Source: Heligmosomoides polygyrus polygyrus (lineage: Eukaryota; Nematoda; Chromadorea; Rhabditida; Heligmosomidae). Taken from it: a stretch of 64,000 bases of DNA. Under the pieces are notes generated by a model. That model was not told the DNA's origin. It ran no database searches and was given only the letters and a program-made list of their open reading frames with translations. This document shows positions 1-10,784 of the stretch, piece after piece. The stretch covers positions 6,696,001 to 6,760,000 of the forward strand of contig OX377202.1 of assembly GCA_947396885.1 (NCBI GenBank), read 5' to 3'. A program made the position numbers and the translations under genes. Position 1 is the first letter of the stretch. Each line of letters opens with the position of its first letter.

Positions 1-583
1 GAGCTTCCTTCAAAGAATCCATAAAGCAACGAGGTTTCTGGCAAGCTTTGGCTTTCAGAACTGCCCAGACGGTGAAATCCATCGGATTCAAATCCTAAGA
101 GTTGGCTGGCCACTCGTGGAAGCTGATGAAATCCGAGAAGTTCCCTTTGCACCAGTCCTACACCACTCTCGCTTTGCGAGCTGGAGCTCCGTCCCGTTGG
201 AAGGTTCAGAAGCTGTTTCCAAAACGAGCACTAGCCTAGGGTAACAGTTCGTCCTTCAGAAGATTCAAATAGTTCTCCTTGATCTCCACCTCTTGCGACA
301 TCACGTGGACCGAGCTCCTATGAATTCCTCCACGTACCTTCCTGATGTTGTCCGTAGTTGTCACAGACACGTGTCTTCCTCGTCCGGATCTATCATCCTC
401 GGTTCCCAGGTCTTCGAAGCGTCTGATGGATTTACATAGATCACTTCGATGAACTCTAAGACGCTGGTGAATATCGCGTGCCGAGAAGCTTAGGCGGTAA
501 AGTTTAGCGATTGAAGCACGGTGACATGAACGTTTCGACAAAATGGAAAACTGCTTATTTTCATGCTTGATTGAGATAATCAT
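1..583 (-). pseudogene. maT (D37D mariner-like) transposase remnant, internally deleted
   Basis: Cut-and-paste DNA transposase remnant running off the left window edge. The N-terminal part (about 583 to 250) reads as an HTH region with IAKLYRLSFSARDI and a GRGRHVSVTT linker. After a frameshift the catalytic C-terminus follows (about 195 to 1) with RDGAPARKARVV and DLNPMDFTVW. The two visible catalytic Asp are separated by 37 residues, the maT signature. Two stops interrupt the C-terminal part and the middle, including the first catalytic Asp, is deleted, so it is inactive. The same family recurs at 46594-48408. Confidence 0.75.
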
Positions 584-773
584 AAACTGATTGACGCATT
601 TAAAACAATAAAAGCATAGAAAAAAGCAAACGCTGCGATTAGAACGTCAAATTATTCGGGCATGTGCTGTCGCTATAATTCTGGCGCATCCTGTACTATC
701 AGTCTCCATGATCGACTATCATAAAACGTGGACAATTTGATATAACTATTCAAATTCCTGTCTTGTTTTCTTG

Positions 774-1461
774 CAGGCTTGTTAAAATGCAGATTTATTG
801 TGCCTGGTGTTTCGACAATTTCGTTGTTATCAAAGGCCTGAATGAAGTTCTCATTGCTACAAACTATGGACTGATATCACCAACCGCTCTAGTTTTCCAA
901 TATTGTTAGCACCAATAAGATGATAAGAGTGTTAAAAAGTAACAACTCCAAAATGAACGCAACTCATCGCTGCTCTACCAGCGCCGAAATACCGGCCAGC
1001 TACATGGCAACCATTGAGCAAGTGAAACACACCCGGTATACTAAAGTATACCGACCCAGAGGACCATGTTGTTTCACAGCTCATACAACGAAACGAACGG
1101 AACAAGTACGCTTCCCTAAACGAGTGACTTTTTGCCCTTCATTCCATTGTGTGAGCTGTGATGCACCATGATCCTCTGGGTCTGTATACTATAATATACT
1201 GGGTGTTTTTCACTCGGTCAGTGGTCGTTGTGTGGTTGTGGGCGTAATTCAGGCTGTTGGAGCAGCGGTAAGTTGCGTTGGTGTTGGAGTTGTTCCTTTT
1301 TAACGCTCTTAGGATCCAGTGGTTCTAGCAGGATTGGGAAAACCAGAGCAGTTGGTGATATGAGTACACAGTCTGCAGCAATTCGAACTTCATTCAGGCC
1401 TTTGATAACGTCGAAATCGTCGAAACGTCAGACACAATAAATCTGCATTTTAACAAACCTG
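774..1461. repeat. Long foldback element, two arms of about 330 bp
   Basis: The sequence from 774 (GTTAAAATGCAGATTTATTG) reappears reverse-complemented ending at about 1461. The match runs, with mismatches, to a centre near 1090-1140, where GGTATACT/AGTATACC and CCCAGAGGA blocks face each other. Short ORFs here are frames through the palindrome. No transposase is visible. A one-arm relative lies at 2030-2118. Confidence 0.75.
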
Positions 1462-2029
1462 AGTGGCGCAGAAGAATTTAAACAGTTCCATGTAATATCA
1501 GTTGTTTTTCGGACTCCCGCTAACGGTCTTATCTTGCACGGATTTGTATTATCGTGGCTTCTTTCATGTCGCTGCCCTTTTTAAAGCATGTATTGTCGAT
1601 CTTGAGAACACTAGCCGTGTTAGGCTCAGCTGAACGACTTCTGAGTACATCCACAAATCAATAGGTTTCGTTCTGATTGAAGGTCAGGGCGAACTAAGCC
1701 TTCACCACTCAGATCTCGTTAAGTGGATAAATATCTGTTTAGAAAGACGAAACCAGCCCTCAGATAAAACCGTGTGATCGAGATGCTCACCTAAAGCAAA
1801 CGGGCAAATCAATCACATTTCCCGTACCCTGTGCGTTTAATTTCGTTAATATACGACGACATCTGGATAACAACATGCACCCGAATAATTCGCCGTATTT
1901 CTCGTCAACAATTAAGTCACATTTTTCCAAGACAAAGCGTTTTCAATAACACTGGCGCGAGGCGATTGGCTCCTATAATTCTTCCTCTTCTTCAATTTCA
2001 AGCTTTCGAATAGGGCGCAAATAAAAACT
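1462..2029. other. No recognisable gene; short coding-like stretch
   Basis: About 570 bp between foldback arms. A frame open from about 1647 to 1775 (+) reads IHKSIGFVLIEGQGELSLHH and looks protein-like, but it has no start, no family match I recognise and ends in a stop. Probably retroelement debris. Confidence 0.3.
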
Positions 2030-2118
2030 GATGCAGCACGTTCAAGCCTTTGAAGACGCCGAGAAGTCGAAACGTCAGGTCCTGATAAAATAAAACTCCT
2101 AAAAACTTTGTGTGGCAC
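2030..2118 (+). repeat. Single-arm relative of the 774-1461 foldback
   Basis: Shares GCCTTTGA, GTCGAAACGTCAG and the following AATAAA-like tract with 1395-1440. The arrangement of a TTGAAGA-like block, a short spacer and GAAAC recalls ends of Penelope-like elements. That link is inference. Confidence 0.4.
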
Positions 2119-2324
2119 AAAAAGCGCAACTGACTAACGTATCCATGGTAAGACCACCGGAATTCATTGCATAGGTCACCTGCCGTATCCCAAGCAGTGA
2201 TTCCTGGTGATTGGTCATCTTTATCATTTTATTTACCATTTTGTATTCCAGAAAAGTGTAGCTGATTGTGCACTTCTTCGAGGTTACCCTAGTTCATACT
2301 TGCCGTATGAATTCCCCACTTTCA

Positions 2325-2403
2325 CTCTCACACATAAACACATACGTTCACATACATATATACACAAAAATATACTCAGGCACATACATATATACTTACC
2401 TCC
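2325..2403. repeat. AC/AT-rich low-complexity tract
   Basis: Imperfect CACATA/TATATAC repeats directly next to the 3' end of the adjacent minus-strand LINE, possibly its degenerate tail. Confidence 0.6.
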
Positions 2404-2404
2404 T

Positions 2405-3775
2405 ATGTGCTGAGCATGCCGGATGTCGAGATTTCTCAACTGATGCACTGATGTCGAGATTTCTCAACTGCCTTGTGCCAATTCTTCACCTGTGTATCTG
2501 GAAATATTCACTAGTTGAAGGTCCTTTTCGTATGTTCGCCTCGGATGTGTTTCTCGGACGACCGCGCGCTCTGCTACCACCATCAGGAATCCACCACATG
2601 GCCACTCGAGGAAATCAGTGTACGAACATTCTCAGGACGTGTTTTGCGAGGAGTAAACGTCCTTGTGCGATTAATGTAGAGAGACTATTTGATCCGCTCC
2701 GGTTTAGGACTTCGCTTTTAGTCACGCGGTCTGTCTATGTACTCTTATCAGGAGCCATCGACAGGCCTCCCCTAAAGAGGAGGGCTATGTAGGTTATCAA
2801 AGGTGATCTGATCGATTTTGTCGATGTGGATGTTGATCGAGCGCGCCCCATTCGAGAAAATGGCGCCACTTGCCTGGCCACAGGTACGCTCCCGCCTTCG
2901 CGCCCAGGTCATCGTGTCGGGTTTCTGGGATCGGTGGAGTAGTTCCGACATCGGAGGCCAGCGACAACGGTCGCTAAAAACATTCCCTTCGTGTTAGATT
3001 GTATTCACTTGTGTCTCGCCGAGTTTTTTGCTCCCATTTGATTGTTTGGTCGTATTTGCTTGCATCCAAATAAATCGTTTTACTGAACTGTCGTCGTTGA
3101 ACCTTAACGTTGATCGTTCAATACCTAACTCTTCATATTTCGGTCTTACATTACACTCTCAATATCCGTCGAAGACATCTTTGATGGAACGCGTTTAGCT
3201 TTTTGGTGTACTTCGCAGAGACCGACCTCGTTTCACTCGCGTAGGCAATAATAGGGGCAACAACAGAGTTGTAAAGCCACAGCTAGATATTCAGCGGGAC
3301 GGATGATAAGATCCAGATAGGTCCAAGTTTTGAAACACAGATACCGCTTTATTAATACTCGCCAGTATTTCTGATTCCACATTGCCATCGCATGACACGG
3401 TACTTCCAAGATATGTGAACTTCTGAACAGTTTCAAGCTGTCATGCCTGTTGACATCTACGTCTATATCTGTTTTCCCTATCTTCATGACTTTCGATTTG
3501 TTCGGGCTCAGGCGTATGGCATACCAATGGCGACGAATTCTGGCGACATGTGCGGGTAGCTACGAAGTGCGTCGCTCTGTCGCCACAACTCGTCGGCGGT
3601 GCCGTAGGCCTTAACTGTAATCCATCCTTCTTAGCTTCGTTCGCAAGGTCCACGGTTGCCTGCTGCAGTGAAAGTTGACTCTAGGATATGATAGCCGCAT
3701 CGTCTGCAAAGTAGAAGTCTGTAAAGCGATATCTCCTACTCCGCTTTATGCCCATTGCCTCACATGCACACACAC
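2405..3775 (-). pseudogene. Non-LTR retrotransposon (LINE) fragment, RT palm to C-terminus
   Basis: On the minus strand, FTDFYFADDAAIIS at about 3730-3690 is the reverse-transcriptase motif C (F/YADD). It is followed by KVMKIGKTDIDVDV, FTYLGSTVSCDG-like and VAPIIAYASETRSV segments in alternating frames, then a C-terminal tail near 2430-2660. The element is 5'-truncated near a CACACAC tract at 3770 and carries several frameshifts and stops. The C-terminal block matches the LINE piece at 46700-46930, so both are one family. Confidence 0.7.
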
Positions 3776-4609
3776 ACACCTGTAATCCACTAGAAAGAAC
3801 TAGTCAACAGAGCACGCAATCATGTGAGTCACCTGGACGACCATCCGCATAACGGAAGGGCTTCGCAGCGCAGCGGTTCCAGGGCTCTAACCATAAGAAG
3901 CCGGGATAATCTTTCGCGAGTTCTTTGGCAGACGAACATCTCTTTCGCTTTCCTGCCTCTCCAGAGAGGGGAGGGGCGTAGCAGCTGGTGGCAATTACGG
4001 CGGTCTATGTGGTGGAGCCATGTTGCCGCTCTCCACAGCGTCCCTTCTCGCATGCTTAGACGTTATTCTGGACCTCCGTGTTAATTAGTGTCATGTCGCC
4101 TCATCGCCAGTCTTCATTCTTTTGCTGCCGAATAGATTTTCGGGCTAGGGTATACTCCGGAGCTCCTCTAGAAGGCCTATACTGTCTCGGTAGACACTCT
4201 ATTATAATAAAATCCTACATCCGCTCCGTTCCTATCCTTATACGGACGTAAGAAAAACAAATCAAAGAACGTAAGAGATTCCCCGGAACTCCTCAGTAAG
4301 CAGCCCATGTCGCTTGTGCTATATTCGTTTTCCACGTCGAGCAACGTCTCTGTATAGCGTCCGAGGTTTTCTGGAGCAGCGGCTGGATTTCTGCATCATC
4401 CTTCGAGGATTCTAACAAAAACTCCTCCTAGTGACTTTAATTGAGCCACCGTGGAGTTGTCATAGCAAAGGGCTTTGTCTGAAAAAGGATATCAATTCGA
4501 GCTTTCTTCTCGACTAATTTACTTTGTTAGCCTTTATAAGGCTATAAGGCTCACATTCTCTTTCGAACAACATATAACAGTGTTTGAAAACATCAGCCAA
4601 ATAGTAGGA
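3776..4609. other. No recognisable gene
   Basis: Overlapping antisense ORFs at 3824-4084 (+) and 3829-4053 (-) lack recognisable motifs and read in both directions, so I do not support a gene. The rest is mixed-composition sequence. Confidence 0.4.
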
Positions 4610-4616
4610 GCTGTCG

Positions 4617-4818
4617 GGATCTATCCTAATCGGGGGGGGGGGGGTGGGAGCGTATAGTGATTTGCGTCTCCAATCCCTTGTGCTTTTTCGACAGCCTCAG
4701 CTGCTGTAGCGTTATGCGAAGGCTTTTCTTCAAATTCATGGGATGGGATGACGAACGCAATCGACATTTAACCCCCTCCCGGTTAGGATAGATGCCCCCT
4801 TCCGATTAGGATAGATCC
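4617..4818. mobile_element. GGATCTATCCTA MITE (hAT-like, 8-bp TSD)
   Basis: Left end GGATCTATCCTAATCGG and right end CCGATTAGGATAGATCC are inverted copies. Flanks GCTGTCGG and GCTGTGGG suggest an 8-bp target duplication with one mismatch. A run of about 13 G follows the left end. The interior is non-coding. Confidence 0.7.
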
Positions 4819-4825
4819 GCTGTGG

Positions 4826-5578
4826 GTGCATATAACTTATGCCTTCCGAACACTCCACTTTAATGCCCTGAAAATTAACGAAAATCAATGTGAACAAAAA
4901 ACCCAGTACATTTTTGTGTTACAAAGTTGTATGTCTTCTGAAGGAGAATTTTTGCTCTATCTAAGCGTTTGCTACTTTGAATTGTTAATACCGAATTTTT
5001 TCAATTTTGTCAACAATAAAAAATGGAGAAAAATTACTTTCACCTGCAGCTCCTTCTCTTTGCTCAAAAATTTTCGCACAGTTTCATATGTAATTTGAAA
5101 GAGAATGCTTGCTTCTCCCAAGTATTTTTTGTTCTTTGGTTGTTCTAAATTTTGCTAATTTTCAGGCATGAAAATGGAGTAAAAAAATTAACCAAAACTA
5201 GCAGCTGTTGATAAAATATGTAATTTATGTCTTCAGGTCACTCCACTTTAATGCCCAAAAAATTAATGGATATCAAACTGACCAAAAAACATCAACACAT
5301 ATTTCTGTAGAGCAGATCATCATCTTTCGAATGCTGGGTAAAGTTGGGCAAAATAACTTAAAAGTAACCAGAGAGCAGGTGTCGGCGAAGGTCATTTTTC
5401 GTTTTTTGACTTTCCACTTTAATGGTCAAAAAATTGACAAAAATTGAAATGATTTTAAAAGAAATATACTTTTTGAAATTGTTCTCTTTGAAAAGTGTAC
5501 AAAATTATGTAAAAACAATTTTTTCAGCGAAATTTAAAACGAGATGCTAAAAACGGCGTGGACTTAGCTTTCACCGGT
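4826..5578. repeat. AT-rich dispersed repeat (CTCCACTTTAATG family)
   Basis: Repeating blocks around CACTTTAATG, followed by AAAATTAA and GACAAAAATTGAAATG, occur at 4850, 5240 and 5410. The same blocks recur at 6600-6660, 24950-25090, 25640-25740 and 49850-50640. ORFs here are frame noise in AT-rich DNA. No coding domain is visible. Confidence 0.6.
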
Positions 5579-5581
5579 ACG

Positions 5582-5776
5582 TGTGTCGCAAAGGTGAGCA
5601 GCATTGGTGGTGGGGAGCGCGCCAGCCAATTCTAACCAATCAGAGCGCCGATCAAACACACGCTAGCCAACCAGGATACCGATCGTACACGCCCTCTCTC
5701 AATGGAATGCCCATTCGATGTGGCCTGAATGGCTGGGCCGCACCATCTACCAATGCTGCTCACCTTCGCGACATGA
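5582..5776. mobile_element. Palindromic MITE, TGTCGCGAAGGTGAGCAGCA ends
   Basis: Starts TGTCGCAAAGGTGAGCAGCA and ends with its inverted form TGCTGCTCACCTTCGCGACA. The interior has AGCCAAT/ATTGGCT motifs shared with copies at 28724-28919, 50986-51168 and 59239-59395. Non-coding. Confidence 0.75.
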
Positions 5777-7139
5777 CCTTTCACCTAATACATACTCAGA
5801 TTGCGTCCTCGATATCCGCACAGTTAGAGGTGCATTCTAAAGAGGAACTGGTTAATGTCATAGTTTCTCCTTTATTTTTTAAGTGTAGATCAAGAACGCG
5901 ATCGACTGTATAGGTCAGGGACACGATCGGCGTTCCCATTTCGATTTTGTCCATTTTTTGCACAATATTAAAATTGAGAAAAATGGCCTTTATCCACCAT
6001 TTTTCGCACAGCGTCATATGTCGTTTGAAAGAAAATGTTCAGTTCTCTCAAAAAGTATTTTTTGTTCTTTGGCCATTCCAAATTTTGCTAATTTTAGGTC
6101 ATCAAAATGGAGTGAAAAAAAATTAATCAAAAGGTAGGAGCTGCTTTTAAAAATACATTTGAATGCCTTGAAAGTTAAGGATAAAGGATAAAGGACGGCG
6201 TTATCAATCCCTTTTGGGATGCGCCACGCATTCTACTTCTACAGGATGTAGTGGAGGCGACATGAATGCGTATTTGGCCATACAATGACTTACGGTGGCC
6301 AGCCGATGTACAAGTCAGTGCTTCATCCTTCCCAGATAAGTCAGGTACCAATTCACCGACCCCGGAGGGATGGAAGGCTTGGTTGGTATGGGCGGGAAAT
6401 CCGAACCAGGAACATATTATCGGATGCACGCGACAGTCGGTGCCTCCTCCGCCTGCGCTACACTCGCCCACCCTGAAAGTTATCCAACATCAAGGTGAAG
6501 ATAAAGTACAACAAATATCTTTGTAGGGCAAATCATGCTTCTTTGAAGGTTTATAACATTGTACAAAGAAACACTCAAACATAAGCAGAGAGAAGAATCT
6601 GTCGGCGAAGGTCATTTTTTTACTTTCCACTTGGAGACCAAAAAAATAACAAAAATTGAGATGAGAAAAGCGAAACATCCTTTATGGTGAGAGTAACCAT
6701 AACACAATAAAAATAGTTTTTTACGGACCACTGAACTCAATCTCAATTTTTCTTTTTTTTAAACATTCTGCTAAAAATTGATAAATTCGAAACGGGAAAA
6801 AAGCGAAACGTACTCTCTGATAGACAAAATCATATTTTCGAATGGTATATAAGATTGACACTTTGCAAAAATTATTTTGCGAAATTCAGAATAAGATGCA
6901 TAAAAAAACGGAGGGACTTACCTACCTACCTACCGAACTGGTTAGCTTTCAACCTTATGGACACTTTCCTCCTCGACATCCCGCACAAATCGAGTGCGTG
7001 GCGCAACCCAAACAGGAACTGGTTGACGTCATTGTTTGTCCTTCATTTTTTAAGTGTAGATCAAGAACGCGATCGACTGTATAGGTCACGGACACGATCG
7101 ACTGTATAGGTCACGGACACGATCGACATCGGCATCGAC
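5777..7139. repeat. AT-rich repeat block with a duplicated segment
   Basis: Two copies of a segment ending in AAGTGTAGATCAAGAACGCG (5880-5900 and 7050-7070) frame the block. At 7069-7120 the CGATCGACTGTATAGGTCAC unit is tandemly doubled. A decayed SINE-A 3' part (CGACATCCCG, GTGCGTGGCGCA) is seen at 6975-7010. A SINE-A sits at 6179-6470. Confidence 0.5.
6179..6470 (-). mobile_element. SINE-A copy, full length
   Basis: Minus-strand tRNA-derived SINE: tail (AAAGGATAAAGGACGGCG on +) at left, tRNA-like head at right with the B-box region reading GGTTCGGATTTCCCGCCC in the consensus. Flanks CCTTGAAAGTTA and CCCTGAAAGTTA are a 12-bp target duplication with one mismatch. It is inserted in the CTCCACTTTAATG repeat. 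Confidence 0.85.
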
Positions 7140-7419
7140 AGCGCGGACCGCACGGATCGCATGGTGACCCCTATCTGAAGACTTCTTCTTTTATTTGAAG
7201 ACCTTACGGACGCGTCCTCAATGAATGCTACTTAGTTCAAACCATTTTTCCCGTCTGCGTCAGTTTTTGCACTGAAAGGCCTCTTTGGATGAAATTCAAC
7301 GGCATTTTCCTCCATACTCCAGCTGCTGTTCTTCATAGAGCTGCTGCTCACTTCTTCAGCTCATTCCCTCTGTGTTTGCTTTTCGTTAGATGTAGAGTAT
7401 AACTGTGTTGTCTTCGTTT

Positions 7420-7516
7420 TTATTGATGAATTCCTAATTTGAGGGGACCAGACATAGTTGGAGAAGTTGCTCTTCCATCTTCATCAACCTCCTCCAAGTC
7501 ATTTTCGTTGAAAATG
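7420..7516 (-). CDS. Possible terminal exon, acidic C-terminus
   Basis: Reading right to left, after a CCCTCTAG acceptor-like site the frame reads IFNENDLEEVDEDGRATSPT and on to GPLKLGIHQ and a TAA stop that overlaps AATAAA. Composition is protein-like and the other frames are closed. No upstream exon can be linked because a MITE abuts at 7546. It may be a gene or an old element. The rest of 7140-7545 shows nothing recognisable. Confidence 0.3.
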
Positions 7517-7545
7517 CTAGAGGGTGGGTGGGTACATACACACCT

Positions 7546-7699
7546 GGGGCCGGATTCGTCAACGACTAACCCGTGGGTATAGAGGGTAGATATACCCACG
7601 GTGAAATCTTCGTCTCTGACTCTTACCTTATCTCTACTTGACTCTTATCATCACCCCTTATACTCCGCATACCCACAGGTTCAATTGTTGATGAACCCC
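7546..7699. mobile_element. GGGGCCGGATTC MITE
   Basis: Left end GGGGCCGGATTCGTCAAC pairs with right end GTTGATGAACCCC. Subterminal GTGGGTAT and ATACCCAC blocks are also inverted. Non-coding. A second copy with better preserved ends is at 10785-10947. Confidence 0.65.
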
Positions 7700-7734
7700 T
7701 GATATTCTCTAAAAATCATGGCAGGAATAAAAAA

Positions 7735-8100
7735 GGTGCAATCCCAAGGGGGGCACTCCATAGTCACTATTAAATAGTATTTGAAGGTAAACGCACACAA
7801 CATAACGTATAAAAGTGCTTACCTGATGACCTCCCGTGAAAACAGCGGGTCCCGTCGCCGGAATATTGAAAATGTAGGTACAAAAGCATAAAAAGGCTCC
7901 ACCGGCTAATCCCCGTTTAAACTCCCGCGCTGCCGAATGCGTGAGCGTCGACTGACTCATCCTGGGGCGATACGTAGAGGTGACCCGGGGACGCCTGGGG
8001 TGTATTTTTGATTATTATTGTTTGCTTTCTTTTTTGTTTTTGTTTTTGTTCTAATGTTTTTTGTCGGGTACTCCCAGGGCACTCCTTCTGTTGGGGCTTA
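7735..8100. repeat. Dispersed repeat D, copy 1
   Basis: GGGGGCACTCC, AACATAACGTATAA, TTACCTGATG, CAGCGGGTCC, GGAATATTGA and GTCGACTGACTCA-type blocks occur in the same order at 13757-14150. The minus-strand ORF through both reads NIPATGPAV, but differing stops and frames argue against a conserved protein. Confidence 0.6.
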
Positions 8101-8101
8101 A

Positions 8102-8636
8102 ATTGGGTTGAGCTTGGCAATCCTGGACGACGAGTTGAAGGAATTGGTGGAGGCTGAGCAATCCCAAATAGTTCGCGGGATCGTGGAAGAGCTAGACGCC
8201 AATATAGTGGCACTGGGCGCGTGTAGCGCAGTCGGAGGAGGCGCCGACTGTCGCCTGCACCCGATACCAGGTTCCTTGTTCGGATTTTCGGCCCAGGCCA
8301 ACCAAGCCTTCCATCCCTCCGGGGTCGGTGAATTGGTACCAGACGTGTCTTGAAGGGATAAAGCGCTGACTTGTTCATCGGCTAGCCACCGCAAGTTATT
8401 GTATTACCAAATACGCATTCAACACGCCTCCACGACATCCCGTAGAAGTAGAATGCGTGGCGTATCCAAAAAAGGATTGAGTAACGCCGTCCTTTATCTT
8501 TATCTTTTATAGTGGCATTGAATATGAGGAATTGAAATTGCTCGCAACTAAGGGAGACAGCTTCGTTCCACGGTGTTCACATTCTAAGAAGAGACTCACT
8601 AATTTCTTTGTTTTTCTTCAACGAATGCGTAGCTAG
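8102..8636 (+). pseudogene. Coding-like ORF split by a SINE
   Basis: Left of the SINE the frame reads LAILDDELKELVEAEQSQIV and continues GIVEELDANIVAL. Right of it another frame reads EYEELKLLATKGDSFVPRCS then HSKKRLTNFFVFLQRMRS and a stop. Removing the SINE and one target copy brings the parts together but one frameshift apart. I do not recognise the family; a retroelement gag-like protein or a dead host exon are both possible. Confidence 0.4.
8216..8508 (+). mobile_element. SINE-A copy, full length
   Basis: tRNA-like head GGGCGCGTGTAGCGCAGTCG (A box) at left, then GGTTCCTTGTTCGG (B-box region), conserved body and a CTTTATCTTTATC tail. Flanked by a 12-bp duplication, ATAGTGGCACTG and ATAGTGGCATTG (8204-8215, 8509-8520). 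It interrupts a coding-like sequence. Confidence 0.88.
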
Positions 8637-8715
8637 TTGACAATTTCTGAAATTGACTTTCTTAGACGGTGCCAATTTCAATTATGTTTAGCCGCTGCAG
8701 AATATCAGCCATCAT

Positions 8716-9027
8716 AAAGGGATAAAAGACGGCGTTACTCAATCCCTTTTGGGATGCGCAAGGCATTCTACTTTTATGGGACGTCGTGGAGGCGATTTGA
8801 ATGCGTATTTGGCCACTCAAACGACTGGGAATGAAAACCTGAAAAACCTGTGGTGGCCAGCCGATGAACAAGTCAGCGCTTTATCCTCCCCAGACAAGTC
8901 TGGTATAAATTCACCGACCCCGGAGGGATCGACGGCTTAGTTGGCCTGGGCGGGAAATTCGAACCAGGAACCTGGTATCGGGTGCAGGCGACAGTCGGCG
9001 CCTCCTCCGACCGAGCTACACGTGCCC
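8716..9027 (-). mobile_element. SINE-A copy with a 20-bp internal insertion
   Basis: Tail AAAGGGATAAAAGACGGCG at left, tRNA-like head at right (AGCTACACGTGCCC). Between the ATGCGTATTTGGCC and GTGGTGGCCAGCC blocks there is extra sequence (AATGAAAACCTGAAAAACC) absent from other copies. No clear target duplication. Confidence 0.8.
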
Positions 9028-9295
9028 ATCCCCGAGCATGTAAAGCGGAAAAGGGTATTTATGCTAGGAATTTCAGCGAAATTTTTAAGCACTGTGACGA
9101 ACTGCTACACAGAACTTAAGCGAGTTTGAAAAGTGCAGCACTGATTCACGCAGAGATTGAGTGTGCTGTAAATAGACGTGCTTGCTCATGGATCGCAATT
9201 TTTTGAACGAGAAAGGAGGAAGAAGGTTGCTAATTAGTTTGCCCTTGGCAGGCTCTATTAGGTTGAAGGGAGAGTCCTGTCTGGTAGTTCACGAT
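9028..9295. other. No recognisable gene
   Basis: Mixed-composition sequence without motif, repeat match or long open frame that I can support. Confidence 0.4.
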
Positions 9296-10050
9296 ATATA
9301 CCATTTTCAGGTCGAATTGGACACTTCACGTCAAATTGGACACTCTTCTAAGCTCGCCTAAGTCTTTTGAAATCAAAGAGAACTCTTTCGAATTGAAACA
9401 GCCTTTATACAGGTTAAGCTAAAGACTCAATAAGATGGTTAGAAAAATGGTTGTTCAAGGAAAATTTAGAATAACGTTTTTTGAATTTTTTGACCTTAGC
9501 TTTCAGAATAAGTGTAGTAATTTTACAACATTATTACTTTTGGAGAAAATAAGAAAGAGAAAAATAACACATCAAATTTTGTTTTAAAGCGTAGCAAAGC
9601 AGCAACCATATAGTGCATTACAAGACTAGATTGCGCCATGCACTCGAAAAGCTCGCCGCGATTTTCATTTGATTAGTAGTGTAAATGCTGTTTACGTGGA
9701 ACAACGAGGTATGTGTGTTTTTAGCAATTGTACTTGTTGCATTGCCCGCAGTTTTTTTTCTTGCTCGAGGAAACCTTCAGTATGATTTCTTTGAACCTTT
9801 AATTCACTTATCCAATAGGTGAACACTTTGTTTGAAATTTTATAAAATTCTAATTTTTCCTGGAAAAGAATGCTTTATAGCTTGTTTTAAAGAACAGAAA
9901 GCCGGAAATTTTTAACGCAAAGAGATGACGCCATGCACTCGTCCAAGACGTAGCGAATTTTATTTGATTGATAGTTAAATGCTGCTTACATGAAACAACA
10001 AGGTGGGGATATGCGCGTTCTTCACAACTGTAGTTGTTGCAAGTTATTTT
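9296..10050. repeat. LTE element, composite copy
   Basis: Begins TATACCATTTTCAGGTCGAA like other LTE ends. It proceeds through the left arm (AAGACTCAATAAGATGGTTA) and the centre (GCGCCATGCACTCGAAAAGC), then re-enters a second arm in the same orientation (TTCACTTATCCAATAGGTGA). The same composite order occurs at 29637-30400, so it is a subfamily rather than a chance junction. No ORF. Confidence 0.6.
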
Positions 10051-10087
10051 GTATTAACTGTCATTTTTGAAGCACTCTTTAATGTCG

Positions 10088-10226
10088 CGCGTAGTGGGAC
10101 TTTTATAGTTGCGCCGTTGCGCGACACGACACCATAGTCGGAATAGATATTGATCGGAAGGCGCGAAAAGTCGATATCTATGGCGATTGTGGTGCCGCGT
10201 CGCTTGGCGGCGCAAGCATAAACTAG
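10088..10226. mobile_element. CCCTAGTTTATACTTGCGCC MITE, diverged copy
   Basis: Ends (TTTATAGTTGCGCCG and GGCGGCGCAAGCATAAACTA) and the core pair GATATTGATCGG / TCGATATCTATGGCG match the copies at 43102-43236 and 43354-43487. Self-complementary, non-coding. Target duplication not clear here. Confidence 0.65.
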
Positions 10227-10573
10227 GGCAAAGTGGGAGTGGCGGTAGATTTTATACTTACCGCCGGTAACACGCTTATGAATCCGTGCTCTAGACTTTT
10301 CTGTTTTACTTTTTTTATTTCTTTTAAAAAGAATGAACTCTGGGGAATTTGGGCGGATGTAGTGACGCTCACCGATCCTCGCTCTGGCGCATTCTAAATG
10401 GATCGGTGAGGGTTACTGCACCCCATCCTTGAGATCCTTGTCCCGAAGCCTTCTATATCCGGTGGATCCGCTTTGTGTGTGTTCGTTCGCTCGTCGGCCG
10501 GCGCGGCGCTCTCGTCGACATGGGCTAAACGAGCCGGCAAACAGCCGTGAGAACATCGAAGCATGCAAAATAG

Positions 10574-10762
10574 CTTCGAATTTTCACACGAGAGCGATAT
10601 CCATCCTCGCACATACTCACCGCCGACGACACCATCAGCACCTCTCTGGCGGCCGCTTCCACTCCAGCCGCCGCTCTTCCCGAAATTGCTGCTCAAACGG
10701 AAATTCTAGACCGGCGACTCAACCCCATTGACATCACCGAAGGGTTCTCTTCTGACTTCTGA
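10574..10762 (+). CDS. Orphan coding-like ORF without start codon
   Basis: Frame open from a TAG to the TGA at 10760. It reads TADDTISTSLAAASTPAAAL then PEIAAQTEILDRRLNPIDIT and GFSSDF. Composition is protein-like while other frames are Arg/His-rich noise. No ATG, no obvious acceptor and no family I recognise. It could be the C-terminus of a decayed gene or element. 10227-10573 holds nothing else I can support. Confidence 0.3.
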   Translation, partial: LRIFTRERYPSSHILTADDTISTSLAAASTPAAALPEIAAQTEILDRRLNPIDITEGFSSDF

Positions 10763-10784
10763 ACTGGCATCTGTTCTGACTCCT

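Noticed and set aside
2268..2792. 174-codon plus ORF
   Set aside because: It runs through an AC/AT low-complexity tract and antisense to the LINE C-terminus at 2405-2660.
4631..4643. G run as telomere or quadruplex landmark
   Set aside because: It is a homopolymer inside a MITE end; similar runs at 35137 and 60130 have no telomere-like periodicity.
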